Below are positions 46,044-55,095 of a stretch of DNA of 64,000 bases, one piece after another. Location: NCBI RefSeq assembly GCF_001262015.1, contig NZ_CP012074.1, positions 826,501 through 890,500 of the forward strand, written 5' to 3'. The notes beneath the pieces were generated by a model. That model was not told the DNA's origin, searched no databases, and saw nothing but the letters and a program-made list of their open reading frames with translations. The translations under genes and the position numbers were made by a program. Source of the stretch: Prevotella fusca JCM 17724. Lineage in GTDB: Bacteria > Bacteroidota > Bacteroidia > Bacteroidales > Bacteroidaceae. Each line of letters opens with the position of its first letter. Position 1 is the first letter of the stretch.

Positions 46044-46075
46044 TTTGCCAATCTCTTCTCTTTATCGTACCTTTG
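46044..46075 (+). promoter_or_regulatory. Promoter of the cobalamin-riboswitch operon
   Basis: TTTG (46044-46047), exactly 20 bases, TACCTTTG (46068-46075). Transcription would begin at the first riboswitch helix. Confidence 0.88.
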
Positions 46076-46079
46076 CAAC

Positions 46080-46246
46080 TGCAATAGGTTCATTACCATC
46101 ATGATTAAAAAGGGAAAGCGGTGCGATTCCGCTACTGTCCCGCAGCTGTAAGTTGTCTTTTATAGGCAAACAGAAGCCACTAGTTGACATAGAACCGAAG
46201 GCGTTTGCTACACTTTGGACAACAAGTCAGAAGACCTGCCATTGCA
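46080..46246 (+). promoter_or_regulatory. Cobalamin (B12) riboswitch
   Basis: All core elements are present in order: P1 TGCAAT pairing with ATTGCA, AAAGGGAA, GCGGTGCGATTCCGCTACTG, TCCCGCAGCTGTAA (the B12-box), GAAGCCACTAG and GTCAGAAGACCTGCC. These match the conserved cobalamin aptamer. Binding of adenosyl- or methylcobalamin would shut down btuB and the downstream gene. Confidence 0.95.
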
Positions 46247-46305
46247 AGTCATTGCATCCCTCGAGGAAGGGCACTGCATAGAACCCTTTGATTACAGCAT
46301 GAGAT

Positions 46306-48285
46306 ATGAGGCAGCTGGCTTCCTTCTTACTGTTATTGTGCCCTCTCGGAATGATAGCACAGACTGTCGATACTGACACAACACAAACAATTAAGGAGGT
46401 TGTAGTCAATGGTTTCCGTATTTCAGGAAACATATTGGCTAGTTCACCCATACAAACACTTTCACACGCTGACATGGAACGTCTTGGCATCCGTGACATG
46501 GGTGATGCCTTGAAACGGTTTTCCGGTGTGCAGGTGAAGGACTACGGCGGTGTAGGTGGTATGAAGACGGTCAACATCCGTGGACTTGGTGCGGGACATA
46601 CAGGCGTTGTCTATGATGGCGTACAGGTGGGTGACTGCCAGAGCGGACAAGTTGACCTTTCCCGTTTTACACTCGACAATGTCTCGCTCGTAAGTCTTCA
46701 GATAGGACAGGACGATGATGTCTATCAGAGTGCGAAGTCATACGCTTCCGCAGGAATGATTAACATCAGCACACTGCAAAGCTATGCAGACCGTAACAGT
46801 GAAACAACAGGACAGAAGACTAACCTCTCTACGACCGTTCGCACGGGAAGTTACGGGCTATTCTCACCTTCCCTACTCTTCCGCCAGCAGTTTTCCCATT
46901 TCGCCATCGGTGCATACGGAAGCTATGAAAGAGCTGACGGAATATACTTCTTCAAGCTGAAAAACGGTATAAAGACCATCCATGAGCGGCGCAACAACAG
47001 CGACATTGAAACTTGGCGAGGCGAAGTAAACCTTGACTATCAGCTCAACAACCGTCAGACCCTGAAGTGGAAGGCATACGGATTCACCTCTCATCGAGGC
47101 TTACCGGGTGCAGTCATCTACGACAACACCTACTCTGCCGAGCGTTTGGCAGACAAAAACGTCTTTACACAGTTCTTCTATGAAAACCGATTCAGCCAGC
47201 ATATCAAGCTGAAAGCAGCTGCCAAGTGGAACTACTCATGGTCACGTTACTCGGATGTGCCCGCTGGTGGTTATAAAGAAGACACCTACAGACAGCAGGA
47301 GGCATACCTGACAGCTACGCTATGGACCCAACCCTTGCAGGGACTTCACCTCTCCCTGGCACAGGACTATGCGCATAATCACCTCTCAATGACGCTCCCA
47401 CAGGCTGCCAACCCTACACGCAACTCCCTGTGGACGGCGCTGGCAGCAAACTATCGTACTGGACAATTCACCTTCAACAGCTCACTCCTTGCAACGAATA
47501 TCAGCGAACGAGTGAAACTGGGGAATGCCTCTAACGGATTCCACCGCCTCTCTCCTGCTTTCAGTTTACAATGGCGTTGCCTGCAAGACCTCCGTTTCCG
47601 CCTTGGTTACAAGGACATTTTCCGCACGCCAACACTCAACGAACTCTATTATACAGGTGTTGGCAACCGCCGTCTGAACCCAGAGAAGTCACGCCAGTGG
47701 AACCTCGGTGCAACCTACTCTCACACCTTCAACCATGCACTTCAGCTTTCGTTGACGGCAGATGGATACTTCGGCAACGTCACTGACAAGATTATTGCAG
47801 TGCCGAGGATGTTCTATTGGCAGATGATGAATGCAGGAAAGGTTCGACAGATTGGGCTTGACTTGTCTGCCAACATGGAGAAACGATGGATTAATGATTG
47901 GTCGCTTAGCATGACAGGAAGCTATAGTCTGCTCAATGCAACCGACAGAACGAACCCCACTGACGTCTTCTATGGTGACCAGATAGCCTACACCCCACTC
48001 CACTCCGGCTCAGCCAGCACACTGCTGCACACCCCTTGGATGGATTTAAGTTATAATGTACTGCTGATGGGTGAACGCTATTCACTGGGATATTCCATCC
48101 CACAAAACCGTATGACAGGCTTTACAGACCATAGCGTTACGCTTTCAAAGAATTTCCGAATCCTCAAACAACAGCTACGCTTACAGCTCGATGTGCGCAA
48201 TCTTGGCAACAAAAACTATGAGGTTGTACGCTTCTATCCTATGCCGGGCACCAACTGGCGGCTCTCAGTAAGCTGGAAGCTCTGA
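46306..48285 (+). CDS. btuB: TonB-dependent vitamin B12 receptor
   Basis: 659 residues. A signal peptide (LLLLCPLGMIAQ) is followed by a TonB-box/plug domain with KEVVVNGFRISGN and RGLGAGHTGVVYDGVQVG, and then a 22-strand beta-barrel whose end (GTNWRLSVSWKL) is the insertion signal. It imports corrinoids across the outer membrane using TonB energy. The cobalamin riboswitch directly upstream makes the ligand assignment firm. The next gene encodes a BtuG-like propeller, the usual surface partner in Bacteroidetes. The start ATG at 46306 is the first in-frame start after the riboswitch. Confidence 0.93.
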   Translation: MRQLASFLLLLCPLGMIAQTVDTDTTQTIKEVVVNGFRISGNILASSPIQTLSHADMERLGIRDMGDALKRFSGVQVKDYGGVGGMKTVNIRGLGAGHTGVVYDGVQVGDCQSGQVDLSRFTLDNVSLVSLQIGQDDDVYQSAKSYASAGMINISTLQSYADRNSETTGQKTNLSTTVRTGSYGLFSPSLLFRQQFSHFAIGAYGSYERADGIYFFKLKNGIKTIHERRNNSDIETWRGEVNLDYQLNNRQTLKWKAYGFTSHRGLPGAVIYDNTYSAERLADKNVFTQFFYENRFSQHIKLKAAAKWNYSWSRYSDVPAGGYKEDTYRQQEAYLTATLWTQPLQGLHLSLAQDYAHNHLSMTLPQAANPTRNSLWTALAANYRTGQFTFNSSLLATNISERVKLGNASNGFHRLSPAFSLQWRCLQDLRFRLGYKDIFRTPTLNELYYTGVGNRRLNPEKSRQWNLGATYSHTFNHALQLSLTADGYFGNVTDKIIAVPRMFYWQMMNAGKVRQIGLDLSANMEKRWINDWSLSMTGSYSLLNATDRTNPTDVFYGDQIAYTPLHSGSASTLLHTPWMDLSYNVLLMGERYSLGYSIPQNRMTGFTDHSVTLSKNFRILKQQLRLQLDVRNLGNKNYEVVRFYPMPGTNWRLSVSWKL

Positions 48286-48390
48286 GGAAAAAGAAAACAA
48301 AAGGGCAAAAACAAGAGGAAGAAGATAGAAAGAATTATGGAAGAAGGATTAAAACAGATAACAACAATTATAAACAAAACAATAAGAAAA

Positions 48391-49452
48391 ATGAAAAAGA
48401 ATCTCCTTGCGCTTGGTATCATTCTGATGTCAGCGCTTACGTTCACCGCTTGTAGTGATGACAATGACTTTGACAATGGCACACAGCCGGAGGTAACATC
48501 ACCAACAACCTACGTTTCCTGTGCAGGAAACTGGAAGCAGAACGACGGAACTATCGGCATTCTATTCTACAATGCCACCGACCGCCCCAAATCACCTTTC
48601 CGCTATTATGATGCTTACACTGCACAGAACGGAGAAGAGGTTGGCGATGCACAGGACCTGATTGTCTTCGGCAACAAGGTTGTCATTACCAGCACCACTT
48701 CGTCTAAGATTGAAATTCTGAACCGTTTAGGAAGACTTGAAAAGAAAATACTCATGCCCAAAGTTGAGCCACGCTATCTGGCTACTGATGGAAAATACGT
48801 TTACTTCTCCGCATATAGTGGTAAAATCTATAAGATGAACCCCAACGACATGCAAAAGCCAATCGTTGACTCAGTTGAAGTAGGTCCATATCCAGAGGCT
48901 ATTTCTGTTGCCAACGGTAAACTGTATGCCAACATGTCTGACCACAATTATGACAACAAGGGAAAATCTATATCCATTGTTGACCTTAGCTCTTTCAAGA
49001 AAGTAAAAGAAGTTGAAGTTGCTCTGAATCCTTACAACCAGAGTATTGCCGTGGGTAATGACATTTACTTTGTATCAGCTTACCACAGCGAAAACGCTCT
49101 TGTACAGAAGATTGATGCTACAACCGACAAGGTTACAAGCGTTTGCAAAGCAAGTGCTATTGCTTACAATATACAGAAGAACGCACTTGTATGCCTGTAT
49201 GCAACTTACTATGATACAAACAAACGCTTCTTCGTCCATGACTTGAAGACTGGAACAGAAACTAATATTGACATGACAGGTCTTCAGCAACCACAGCAGG
49301 TGAATGTTGACAACAAGGGATACATCTATGTTATCGACAATCCAAGCTATAAAGCACCAAGTGAAGTGTTCTATTACTCACCAGAGGGCAAACTGATCCA
49401 GGGCAACATCAAGGTAGGCTACAGCGCACAGAACGTACGCTTTGCCAACTAA
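48391..49452 (+). CDS. btuG: BtuG-like surface lipoprotein with beta-propeller (DUF5074 / YncE-like)
   Basis: 353 residues from ATG 48391 (MKKNLLALGII). A lipoprotein signal ends in TFTAC. The rest has repeating short strands with a conserved VYVSCAGNW-like blade start and the blades SKIEILNRLGRL, YFSAYSGKIYKMNP, ISVANGKLYAN, and SIVDLSSFKKVKEVEVA, as in seven-bladed propellers. The partner protein BtuG of Bacteroides binds cobalamin with femtomolar-range affinity and sits on BtuB; the position next to a riboswitch-controlled btuB supports the same role here. A start at 48337 is possible but lacks a signal-peptide-like beginning. Confidence 0.8.
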   Translation: MKKNLLALGIILMSALTFTACSDDNDFDNGTQPEVTSPTTYVSCAGNWKQNDGTIGILFYNATDRPKSPFRYYDAYTAQNGEEVGDAQDLIVFGNKVVITSTTSSKIEILNRLGRLEKKILMPKVEPRYLATDGKYVYFSAYSGKIYKMNPNDMQKPIVDSVEVGPYPEAISVANGKLYANMSDHNYDNKGKSISIVDLSSFKKVKEVEVALNPYNQSIAVGNDIYFVSAYHSENALVQKIDATTDKVTSVCKASAIAYNIQKNALVCLYATYYDTNKRFFVHDLKTGTETNIDMTGLQQPQQVNVDNKGYIYVIDNPSYKAPSEVFYYSPEGKLIQGNIKVGYSAQNVRFAN

Positions 49453-49569
49453 GATAAAACTACAAACAGCTTAGCTTTACGACTTATACAAAGAATCAAA
49501 ACAACCATAAAGTTTTATAGAACACATTACCACAAGGTCAAGATGGTATAAGTCATGATATAAGTAATA

Positions 49570-49601
49570 AATAGGGGTGCATAGATTTATGCACCCCTAT
49601 T
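49570..49601 (+). terminator. Terminator of the btuB-btuG operon
   Basis: AATAGGGGTGCATA pairs with TATGCACCCCTATT around a four-base loop, then CTTTTA. Confidence 0.9.
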
Positions 49602-49683
49602 CTTTTATACAAATACGAACAAACACTTACACGTACGGGGTTTGTCTTGTTTTTTCAGCACACCGATTGCAACATATGCTCTT

Positions 49684-49835
49684 TTGGCTTCTAAAAGACG
49701 CCTAATTGACCTGCAATAGATGCCCTTTTGAGGTCTAACTAACGCCCTTTAAGAGTCCAATTAAGCACCTTTTGAAAAGAGCCTTTATAACCAACTTGTT
49801 TCCAACAGGTTACAAAGGTGAAACAAAACACATTC
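49684..49835 (+). repeat. Array repeat family A, core copy 6
   Basis: Units at 49684-49705, 49706-49727, 49728-49749 and 49750-49771. The hairpin CCTTTATAACC...GGTTACAAAGG pairs in 10 of 11 positions. The rest of 49836-49990 shows nothing else. Confidence 0.85.
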
Positions 49836-49995
49836 TTGCGTCTATATCAAATAGGGAAAGTGACAATTAATGTAAATATATTTCACACGCTCAATGTTAC
49901 GAAAAATCTATCAAGCTCAGCATAAACAAAGCAAAAAAAATGATTGTAAAACCCGTCCCCAAGCTCCACTTATATGACAGAAAACAAAAAATATA

Positions 49996-50063
49996 GGGAC
50001 AAAAGCCCAAATCTGTCCATATAAAAATATGTTTCTTCGGACAGACAAGGGCTTATGTCCCTG
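49996..50063 (-). terminator. Terminator of nhaD
   Basis: AGGGACA (49996-50002), AGCCC and TCTGTCC pair with GGACAGA, GGGCT and TGTCCCT (50057-50063) as a long stem; it lies 31 bases beyond the nhaD stop. Confidence 0.85.
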
Positions 50064-50093
50064 CTGAATTATAATGTTCTAAAGATTAAACTC

Positions 50094-51479
50094 CTAAAGA
50101 GGACTTACAAGGATAAACGTGCGGATAATCCAGTATGAAAGGATACCTGCAATATAGCCTACAAATGCAATCCACGTAATACGCTTCATATACCAGCCGA
50201 AGGTAATCTTCTCCAGTCCCATCACAACAACACCTGCGGCAGAACCGACGATGAGCATTGAACCGCCCACACCAGCACAGTAAGCAAGCAACTGCCAGAA
50301 GATACCGTCAACAGCCATATCACCCATTGCCTCAACAGGATACATACCCATACTACCGGCAACGAGTGGCACATTATCAACAATTGATGAGAGTACACCG
50401 ATAATACCCGTCACTGCATAATGATTTTTGTTGAAGGCTGTATTCAGGCCACTTCCAAGCTCCTTCAACACACCTACTTCCTCCAGACAAGCCACAGCCA
50501 TCAGAATACCGAGGAAGAAAAGGATGGTTGACATATCTATACGGCTTAGCAGACTGCTCACACGTTTTGAGAACTGAATATCGTCACCTCTTTTTCTGTG
50601 AAGACCACGATAGAACAATTCCGTCACTGTCCACAAGACTCCCAATACCAGCAGAATACCTGCAAAAGGAGGCAGGTCGGTAAGATAATGGAATAAAGGA
50701 ACAAAGCAGAGACCACCCACACCAATGCCAAAGATAAGTTTACGCTGTATGCCGGTAAACTCCAATATTTCACGGTCACCTGTCAGGTCATTAGACAAGT
50801 CATCATATTGTATCTTTCCTTTCAGCGACATCTGCAGCAAGAAAGCGGGAATCAACATTGATATCAATGAAGGAATGAAAATCTCACTGATAACACCTGC
50901 TGCTGTTACCATGCCGGCATTCCACAACATAATAGTCGTGACATCACCGATTGGAGAGAAAGCTCCACCAGAGTTTGCCGAGATGATGACCAATGACGCA
51001 TAAATCAAACGGTCCTTCTTGTCTTGAACAAGTTTGCGCAGAATCATAACCATCACGATACTTGTCGTCAGGTTATCAAGGATGGCAGAAAGGAAGAAGG
51101 TCATGAAAGCTATCTTCCACAGCAGACTACGCTTCGTCTTTGACTGCATCACGTCCTTCACCCAGTTGAAGCCGCCGTTCTGATCGACAATTTCCACAAT
51201 CGTCATTGCTCCCATAAGGAAGAAGAGCGTTGTGGCAGTATCACCCAGATGCTCCGTAATCAAGGAGTTCACAAATGATACAACCTGATCTCCTGTGCCT
51301 TGGAAGCCAGGGTGCATCAGCTGTACGAACGGTGCCGGATCAAACATGTAAAGCGTCCAGCAGAACACGAACATCAACAGGGCAATGGCTGCCTTGTTGA
51401 TTTTAGTAAGGCTCTCCATGGCAATGAGCATATAACCCAGCACGAAGACAACAATAATAGCAATTGTTAGTGTAGACAT
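50094..51479 (-). CDS. nhaD: Na+/H+ antiporter of the NhaD family
   Basis: 461 residues from ATG 51479 (MSTLTIAIIV); the longer frame begins upstream of the transcription start and is rejected, since a TATCTTTG element lies at 51513-51520. About 12 transmembrane helices. The ion-transporter signature FFLSAILDNLTTSIVMVMIL, SANSGGAFSPIGDVTTIMLW and VLSSIVDNVPLVAGSMG are the NhaD hallmarks with membrane-buried Asp and Asn residues. It exchanges internal sodium for external protons, important for a lineage with sodium-coupled energetics. It is monocistronic. Confidence 0.93.
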   Translation of the reverse strand: MSTLTIAIIVVFVLGYMLIAMESLTKINKAAIALLMFVFCWTLYMFDPAPFVQLMHPGFQGTGDQVVSFVNSLITEHLGDTATTLFFLMGAMTIVEIVDQNGGFNWVKDVMQSKTKRSLLWKIAFMTFFLSAILDNLTTSIVMVMILRKLVQDKKDRLIYASLVIISANSGGAFSPIGDVTTIMLWNAGMVTAAGVISEIFIPSLISMLIPAFLLQMSLKGKIQYDDLSNDLTGDREILEFTGIQRKLIFGIGVGGLCFVPLFHYLTDLPPFAGILLVLGVLWTVTELFYRGLHRKRGDDIQFSKRVSSLLSRIDMSTILFFLGILMAVACLEEVGVLKELGSGLNTAFNKNHYAVTGIIGVLSSIVDNVPLVAGSMGMYPVEAMGDMAVDGIFWQLLAYCAGVGGSMLIVGSAAGVVVMGLEKITFGWYMKRITWIAFVGYIAGILSYWIIRTFILVSPL

Positions 51480-51512
51480 AATATTTAAAATTTCGATACT
51501 TTTTCTGGTGTA

Positions 51513-51520
51513 CAAAGATA
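51513..51520 (-). promoter_or_regulatory. -7 element of nhaD
   Basis: TATCTTTG on the minus strand (51513-51520), 33 bases upstream of ATG 51479. It fixes the shorter start. Confidence 0.75.
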
Positions 51521-51656
51521 AACAAAAGATATGAGTTGGCACATAAACAAACCAAAATAATTATAAGAAAAAGAGCATCATTCAGTAATTTGTAGTATAT
51601 TTGCATGCAAAGCAAGAAGTAAAAGCTAAGATATAACAGAACTATAGAATAATGAT

Positions 51657-52049
51657 ATGAAAAAGAAACATCTCAACATTGTCTGTGCCATTGTCCGTGA
51701 TGGCGACAAGATTCTTTGCACACAGCGACTGCGCAAAGGTCCTGACTACATTGCTGAACACTGGGAGTTTCCTGGCGGAAAGGTAAAGAAAGGAGAGAAT
51801 GACTATGAGGCGTTGCGGCGTGAACTGCACGAAGAGTTGGACTGGAATATCTATGTAGGTGCAAAACTTGGCAGTGTTAAACATGAATATCCAGACTTTA
51901 CTGTCAGCCTTACGGCATACGACTGTATGGCACGTGATAACGATTTCAAGCTCCTTGCACATATTGACTCCTGCTGGCTGACACCTGAAGAACTGCCAGA
52001 ACTCAACTGGACGGCTGCCGATGCAGCACTCATCAAGCAACTCTGGTAA
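51657..52049 (+). CDS. NUDIX hydrolase, MutT-like
   Basis: 130 residues, single NUDIX domain. The catalytic box GGKVKKGENDYEALRRELHE EL is intact: Gly, Glu, Arg-Glu and Glu-Glu at the family positions. The overall fit is to MutT-type 8-oxo-dGTP pyrophosphatases (for example the opening VCAIVRDGDKILCTQRLRKG and the end near DAALIKQLW). Removing oxidised nucleotides would be useful in an anaerobe under oxygen stress; the exact substrate is inference. It ends 82 bases before the DNA ligase gene. A TATATTTG box lies near 51597. Confidence 0.9.
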   Translation: MKKKHLNIVCAIVRDGDKILCTQRLRKGPDYIAEHWEFPGGKVKKGENDYEALRRELHEELDWNIYVGAKLGSVKHEYPDFTVSLTAYDCMARDNDFKLLAHIDSCWLTPEELPELNWTAADAALIKQLW

Positions 52050-52131
52050 CAAAACCAAGCTACTTGTCATTACCTGTTTCAACTTATAATAATTTAGAAC
52101 GACTTATCATCGTCAATCATCAAACAATACA

Positions 52132-54153
52132 ATGAATACAGAAATACAATCCCTTGTCAATCAACTTAACGCAGCTTCTGATGCTTACTATAATGGTCGT
52201 GAAGAGCTCATGACCGACTATGAATGGGATGCTGCATTTGACAAGCTCAAGAAATTAGAAGAAGAAACAGGTATCATACTCCCCGATTCGCCGACACAGA
52301 ATGTTTCTGCCGATAATGTTGCAGGTAAAAAGGAGGAGCATGAGTTCTCTGCCCTATCCTTGGCAAAGACCAAGAAAGTAGAAGACCTTGCCAAATGGGC
52401 TGAAAACAAACCTATATGGCTCTCATGGAAGTTGGACGGATTGACGCTTGTTGCTACATACGATAACGGTAAACTGACAAAGGTTGTCACACGTGGTAAT
52501 GGACATATCGGGACTAATATCACCCACCTTTCCAAGGCTATTGACGGTATCTTGCAGAACATTCCTTACAAAGGACACCTCGTTATCCGTGGCGAAGCGG
52601 TCATCAGCTATCCCGATTTCGAACAGTTCAACATGGAGTCGGAGGAAGAATATGCTAATCCTCGCAACCTCGCATCAGGTTCTCTTACACTGAAAGATAT
52701 CAATGAAGTGAAAGCCCGACACTTGTGCTGGATTCCCTTTACACTCGTCTATACAGAAGAGGAGATTACCTCTTGGGGAGAACGCATGGCATGGCTCGAA
52801 CAACAAGGGTTCAAAGCCATAGACAGGGAAATCATCGAGCAGCCGACTGTTGACAACATAGAAGCTGTTATCCATCATTGGACAGAGAGAGTTACTGGAG
52901 CAAGCTCATCACCATTTCCCTACCCTGTTGACGGTTTGGTTATCTCATACGACGATACTGCTTATGCCGCAACAGGTTCTGTTACAGGTCATCATGCCAC
53001 ACGGGCAGGCTATGCCTTCAAGTGGCAGGACGAGAGTGCAGAAACGGAACTGGAGTATATAGAATGGTCATGTGCCGCCTCTACGATTTCACCAGTGGCT
53101 GTCTTCCGTCCTGTAGAACTGGAAGGAACGATCGTAAAGCGTGCCTCGCTCTGCAACATTTCTGAGTGTGAACGTCTGGGGATTGGCGACAAGGGAACGA
53201 AGATAGCTGTCATTAAGGCGAATAAGATTATCCCGAAGGTTATCAACGTCATTGAAAGCGTTGGCAGCTTCCACATTCCTACTACTTGTCCTGTATGCCA
53301 TTCGGCCACAGAAGTCAGCGAAAGCGAAGTCAGCGGAACACGTACACTACACTGTACAAATACACATTGCCCTGCCAAACAGCTAAAGAAATTCGGTAGG
53401 TTTGTGTCAAAGGAGGGTGTAAACATTGACGGGCTGTCTGAACAGACTATCCAGAAATTTATCAACCTTGGTTGGATTCGTGAGTATGCCGACCTCTTCC
53501 ATCTCACAGAGCACGCCACAGAACTACGTACAATGGACGGTTTCGGCAACAGAAGTGTTACCAAACTGCTTGCGGCCATTGAGAAAGCACGCAGCGTGGA
53601 GGCACGTCGTCTACTCTTTGCACTTAACATTCCGCTCGTAGGACAGGATGTATGCAACCGCCTGTTGTCTGCTTATCCATTGGAGGAGCTTATCAAAACA
53701 GCTATAGAAAGCCCTGCGGAAGATGTCTTCTCGACCATTGCAGGTATCGGACCAGAGAAGAGTGCAAGTTTTGTACGATGGATGAAAGATGCTGACAACC
53801 AGTCCATGTTGCAGCATCTGCTGGCAGAACTCAACATCAGTCAGCCTTCATCAGCCCCAACAGGCAGTGGTTGTCAGGGATTGACTTTTGTCGTTACAGG
53901 TGACGTGCACCATTACAAAAACCGCAACGAACTGAAGGCTTACATTGAAAGTCAGGGCGGCAAGGTGACAGGTTCTGTCTCCAAGTCAACGAATTTCCTT
54001 ATTAATAATGACATAGAAAGTGCCTCAGGAAAGAACAAGAAAGCAAAGGAACTTTCCATCCCCATTATCTCCGAGGACGAATTCATTGCCCGCTTTACAC
54101 AAGACACAGCGGCAGAAAACCCTTCTCAATCAACAGAAGGAAGTCTATTCTAA
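52132..54153 (+). CDS. ligA: NAD-dependent DNA ligase, divergent LigA type
   Basis: 673 residues with all LigA parts: the NMN-binding Ia region (SDAYYNGREELMTDYEWDAAF, cited by YYNGREELMTDYEW), the adenylation domain with catalytic Lys100 in SWKLDG, an OB fold, the four-Cys zinc finger (CPVC then CTNTHC), helix-hairpin-helix repeats and a C-terminal BRCT domain (GLTFVVTGDVHHYKNRNELK). The active-site context differs from the usual EPKIDG and RGDGxxGEDVT: here it is SWKLDG and RGNGHIGTNIT. The catalytic Lys and Gly remain, so ligase activity is likely. This variant may be the housekeeping ligase or a second one. Confidence 0.9.
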   Translation: MNTEIQSLVNQLNAASDAYYNGREELMTDYEWDAAFDKLKKLEEETGIILPDSPTQNVSADNVAGKKEEHEFSALSLAKTKKVEDLAKWAENKPIWLSWKLDGLTLVATYDNGKLTKVVTRGNGHIGTNITHLSKAIDGILQNIPYKGHLVIRGEAVISYPDFEQFNMESEEEYANPRNLASGSLTLKDINEVKARHLCWIPFTLVYTEEEITSWGERMAWLEQQGFKAIDREIIEQPTVDNIEAVIHHWTERVTGASSSPFPYPVDGLVISYDDTAYAATGSVTGHHATRAGYAFKWQDESAETELEYIEWSCAASTISPVAVFRPVELEGTIVKRASLCNISECERLGIGDKGTKIAVIKANKIIPKVINVIESVGSFHIPTTCPVCHSATEVSESEVSGTRTLHCTNTHCPAKQLKKFGRFVSKEGVNIDGLSEQTIQKFINLGWIREYADLFHLTEHATELRTMDGFGNRSVTKLLAAIEKARSVEARRLLFALNIPLVGQDVCNRLLSAYPLEELIKTAIESPAEDVFSTIAGIGPEKSASFVRWMKDADNQSMLQHLLAELNISQPSSAPTGSGCQGLTFVVTGDVHHYKNRNELKAYIESQGGKVTGSVSKSTNFLINNDIESASGKNKKAKELSIPIISEDEFIARFTQDTAAENPSQSTEGSLF

Positions 54154-54180
54154 CGATAAAAACAATACAAAACATAATAA

Positions 54181-54211
54181 AAAGGAGACGATTTTTGCTT
54201 CGTCTCCTTTT
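54181..54211 (+). terminator. Terminator between ligA and the DUF5020 gene
   Basis: AAAGGAGACGA pairs with TCGTCTCCTTT around a short loop, followed by TTTC. Confidence 0.88.
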
Positions 54212-54246
54212 TCTATATCACATTAAAAACTTTTTTATTTGGTTAC

Positions 54247-54996
54247 TTAGAACGCCCACTTGGCAGCTACCGTAGGGATAGCATAGAAGCGGTTATTCTC
54301 GCCACGGTCATTCCAAACGAAGTTGTTACTGATTTCAACCTCTGTACCCAGAGAGAGATTCACATCCTTCATACCCTTGAGCGTATTGAGGTTAAACCAG
54401 AACTGAGGCTCAGAGACAAGAATCAACTTACCATTAACATTTGGATCATACCAAAGGTCACAGAAACCAGAGAAGGTGCAAAGCCCCTTTGCAAAGGTCG
54501 TACCCAACGCTTCTGTCAGCTGGAAGCCACTGAATGGATGCGCACCCGTATGACCATTCTTAAACTGATACTTATACATCAACTGAAGGCTGAACGTCTT
54601 TGAAAAGTCCTTTGATGCCCAGTTCCATGCACCACCAAGAAGAACAGCATGCTGGTAACGGTTACCATAATAGCTGTCCGCCGTCTTGCCGGTTCCTAAA
54701 CCACCGTTATACTCCACGTGCGCTGCCCATTGCTTGTTCGTCGTAAGATTAAACTCACGTGCAATTTCCCAATAAGCACCGATTACGCCATCGCTCTTAT
54801 AATCAATATCGGTGAACAGAAAGGTAGAACCCCAGGTGTCAGGTTTGAACATTTCCACTGTTGTCGTAACCGACGCACGTGAACTCATGTCTTTGTAAAG
54901 ACTGTGCCCCAGGTCATAATGTAACTGAACGTTTTGTGCACTTGCACAACCAAAAGCTGCTATCAGACAGATAGCGAGGGAAAAGAATCTTTTCAT
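54247..54996 (-). CDS. DUF5020-family outer-membrane barrel (nucleoside-porin-like)
   Basis: 249 residues. A signal peptide (MKRFFSLAICLIAAFGCASAQ) is followed by alternating strands rich in Tyr, Trp and Phe, ending in Phe (AAKWAF), so it should be an outer-membrane beta-barrel. The opening NVQLHYDLGHSLYKDMSSR and FKPDTWGSTFLFTDIDY correspond to the DUF5020 group, related in pattern to Tsx-type channels. Substrate unknown. The gene stands alone on the minus strand, convergent with ligA and separated by the shared terminator. Confidence 0.82.
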   Translation of the reverse strand: MKRFFSLAICLIAAFGCASAQNVQLHYDLGHSLYKDMSSRASVTTTVEMFKPDTWGSTFLFTDIDYKSDGVIGAYWEIAREFNLTTNKQWAAHVEYNGGLGTGKTADSYYGNRYQHAVLLGGAWNWASKDFSKTFSLQLMYKYQFKNGHTGAHPFSGFQLTEALGTTFAKGLCTFSGFCDLWYDPNVNGKLILVSEPQFWFNLNTLKGMKDVNLSLGTEVEISNNFVWNDRGENNRFYAIPTVAAKWAF

Positions 54997-55080
54997 AATT
55001 GTTCTTTGTTTATATATTTAGAAACGGCGGCAAAGTTACAAAATTTTCTTAAACTATCAACGTAATAGCAAAAGATTAGT

Positions 55081-55088
55081 TAACTTTG
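55081..55088 (+). promoter_or_regulatory. -7 element directly before trmD
   Basis: TAACTTTG ends seven bases before the trmD ATG, so the mRNA should start within a few bases of the initiation codon. This predicts a leaderless transcript. Confidence 0.55.
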
Positions 55089-55095
55089 TAGCAAT

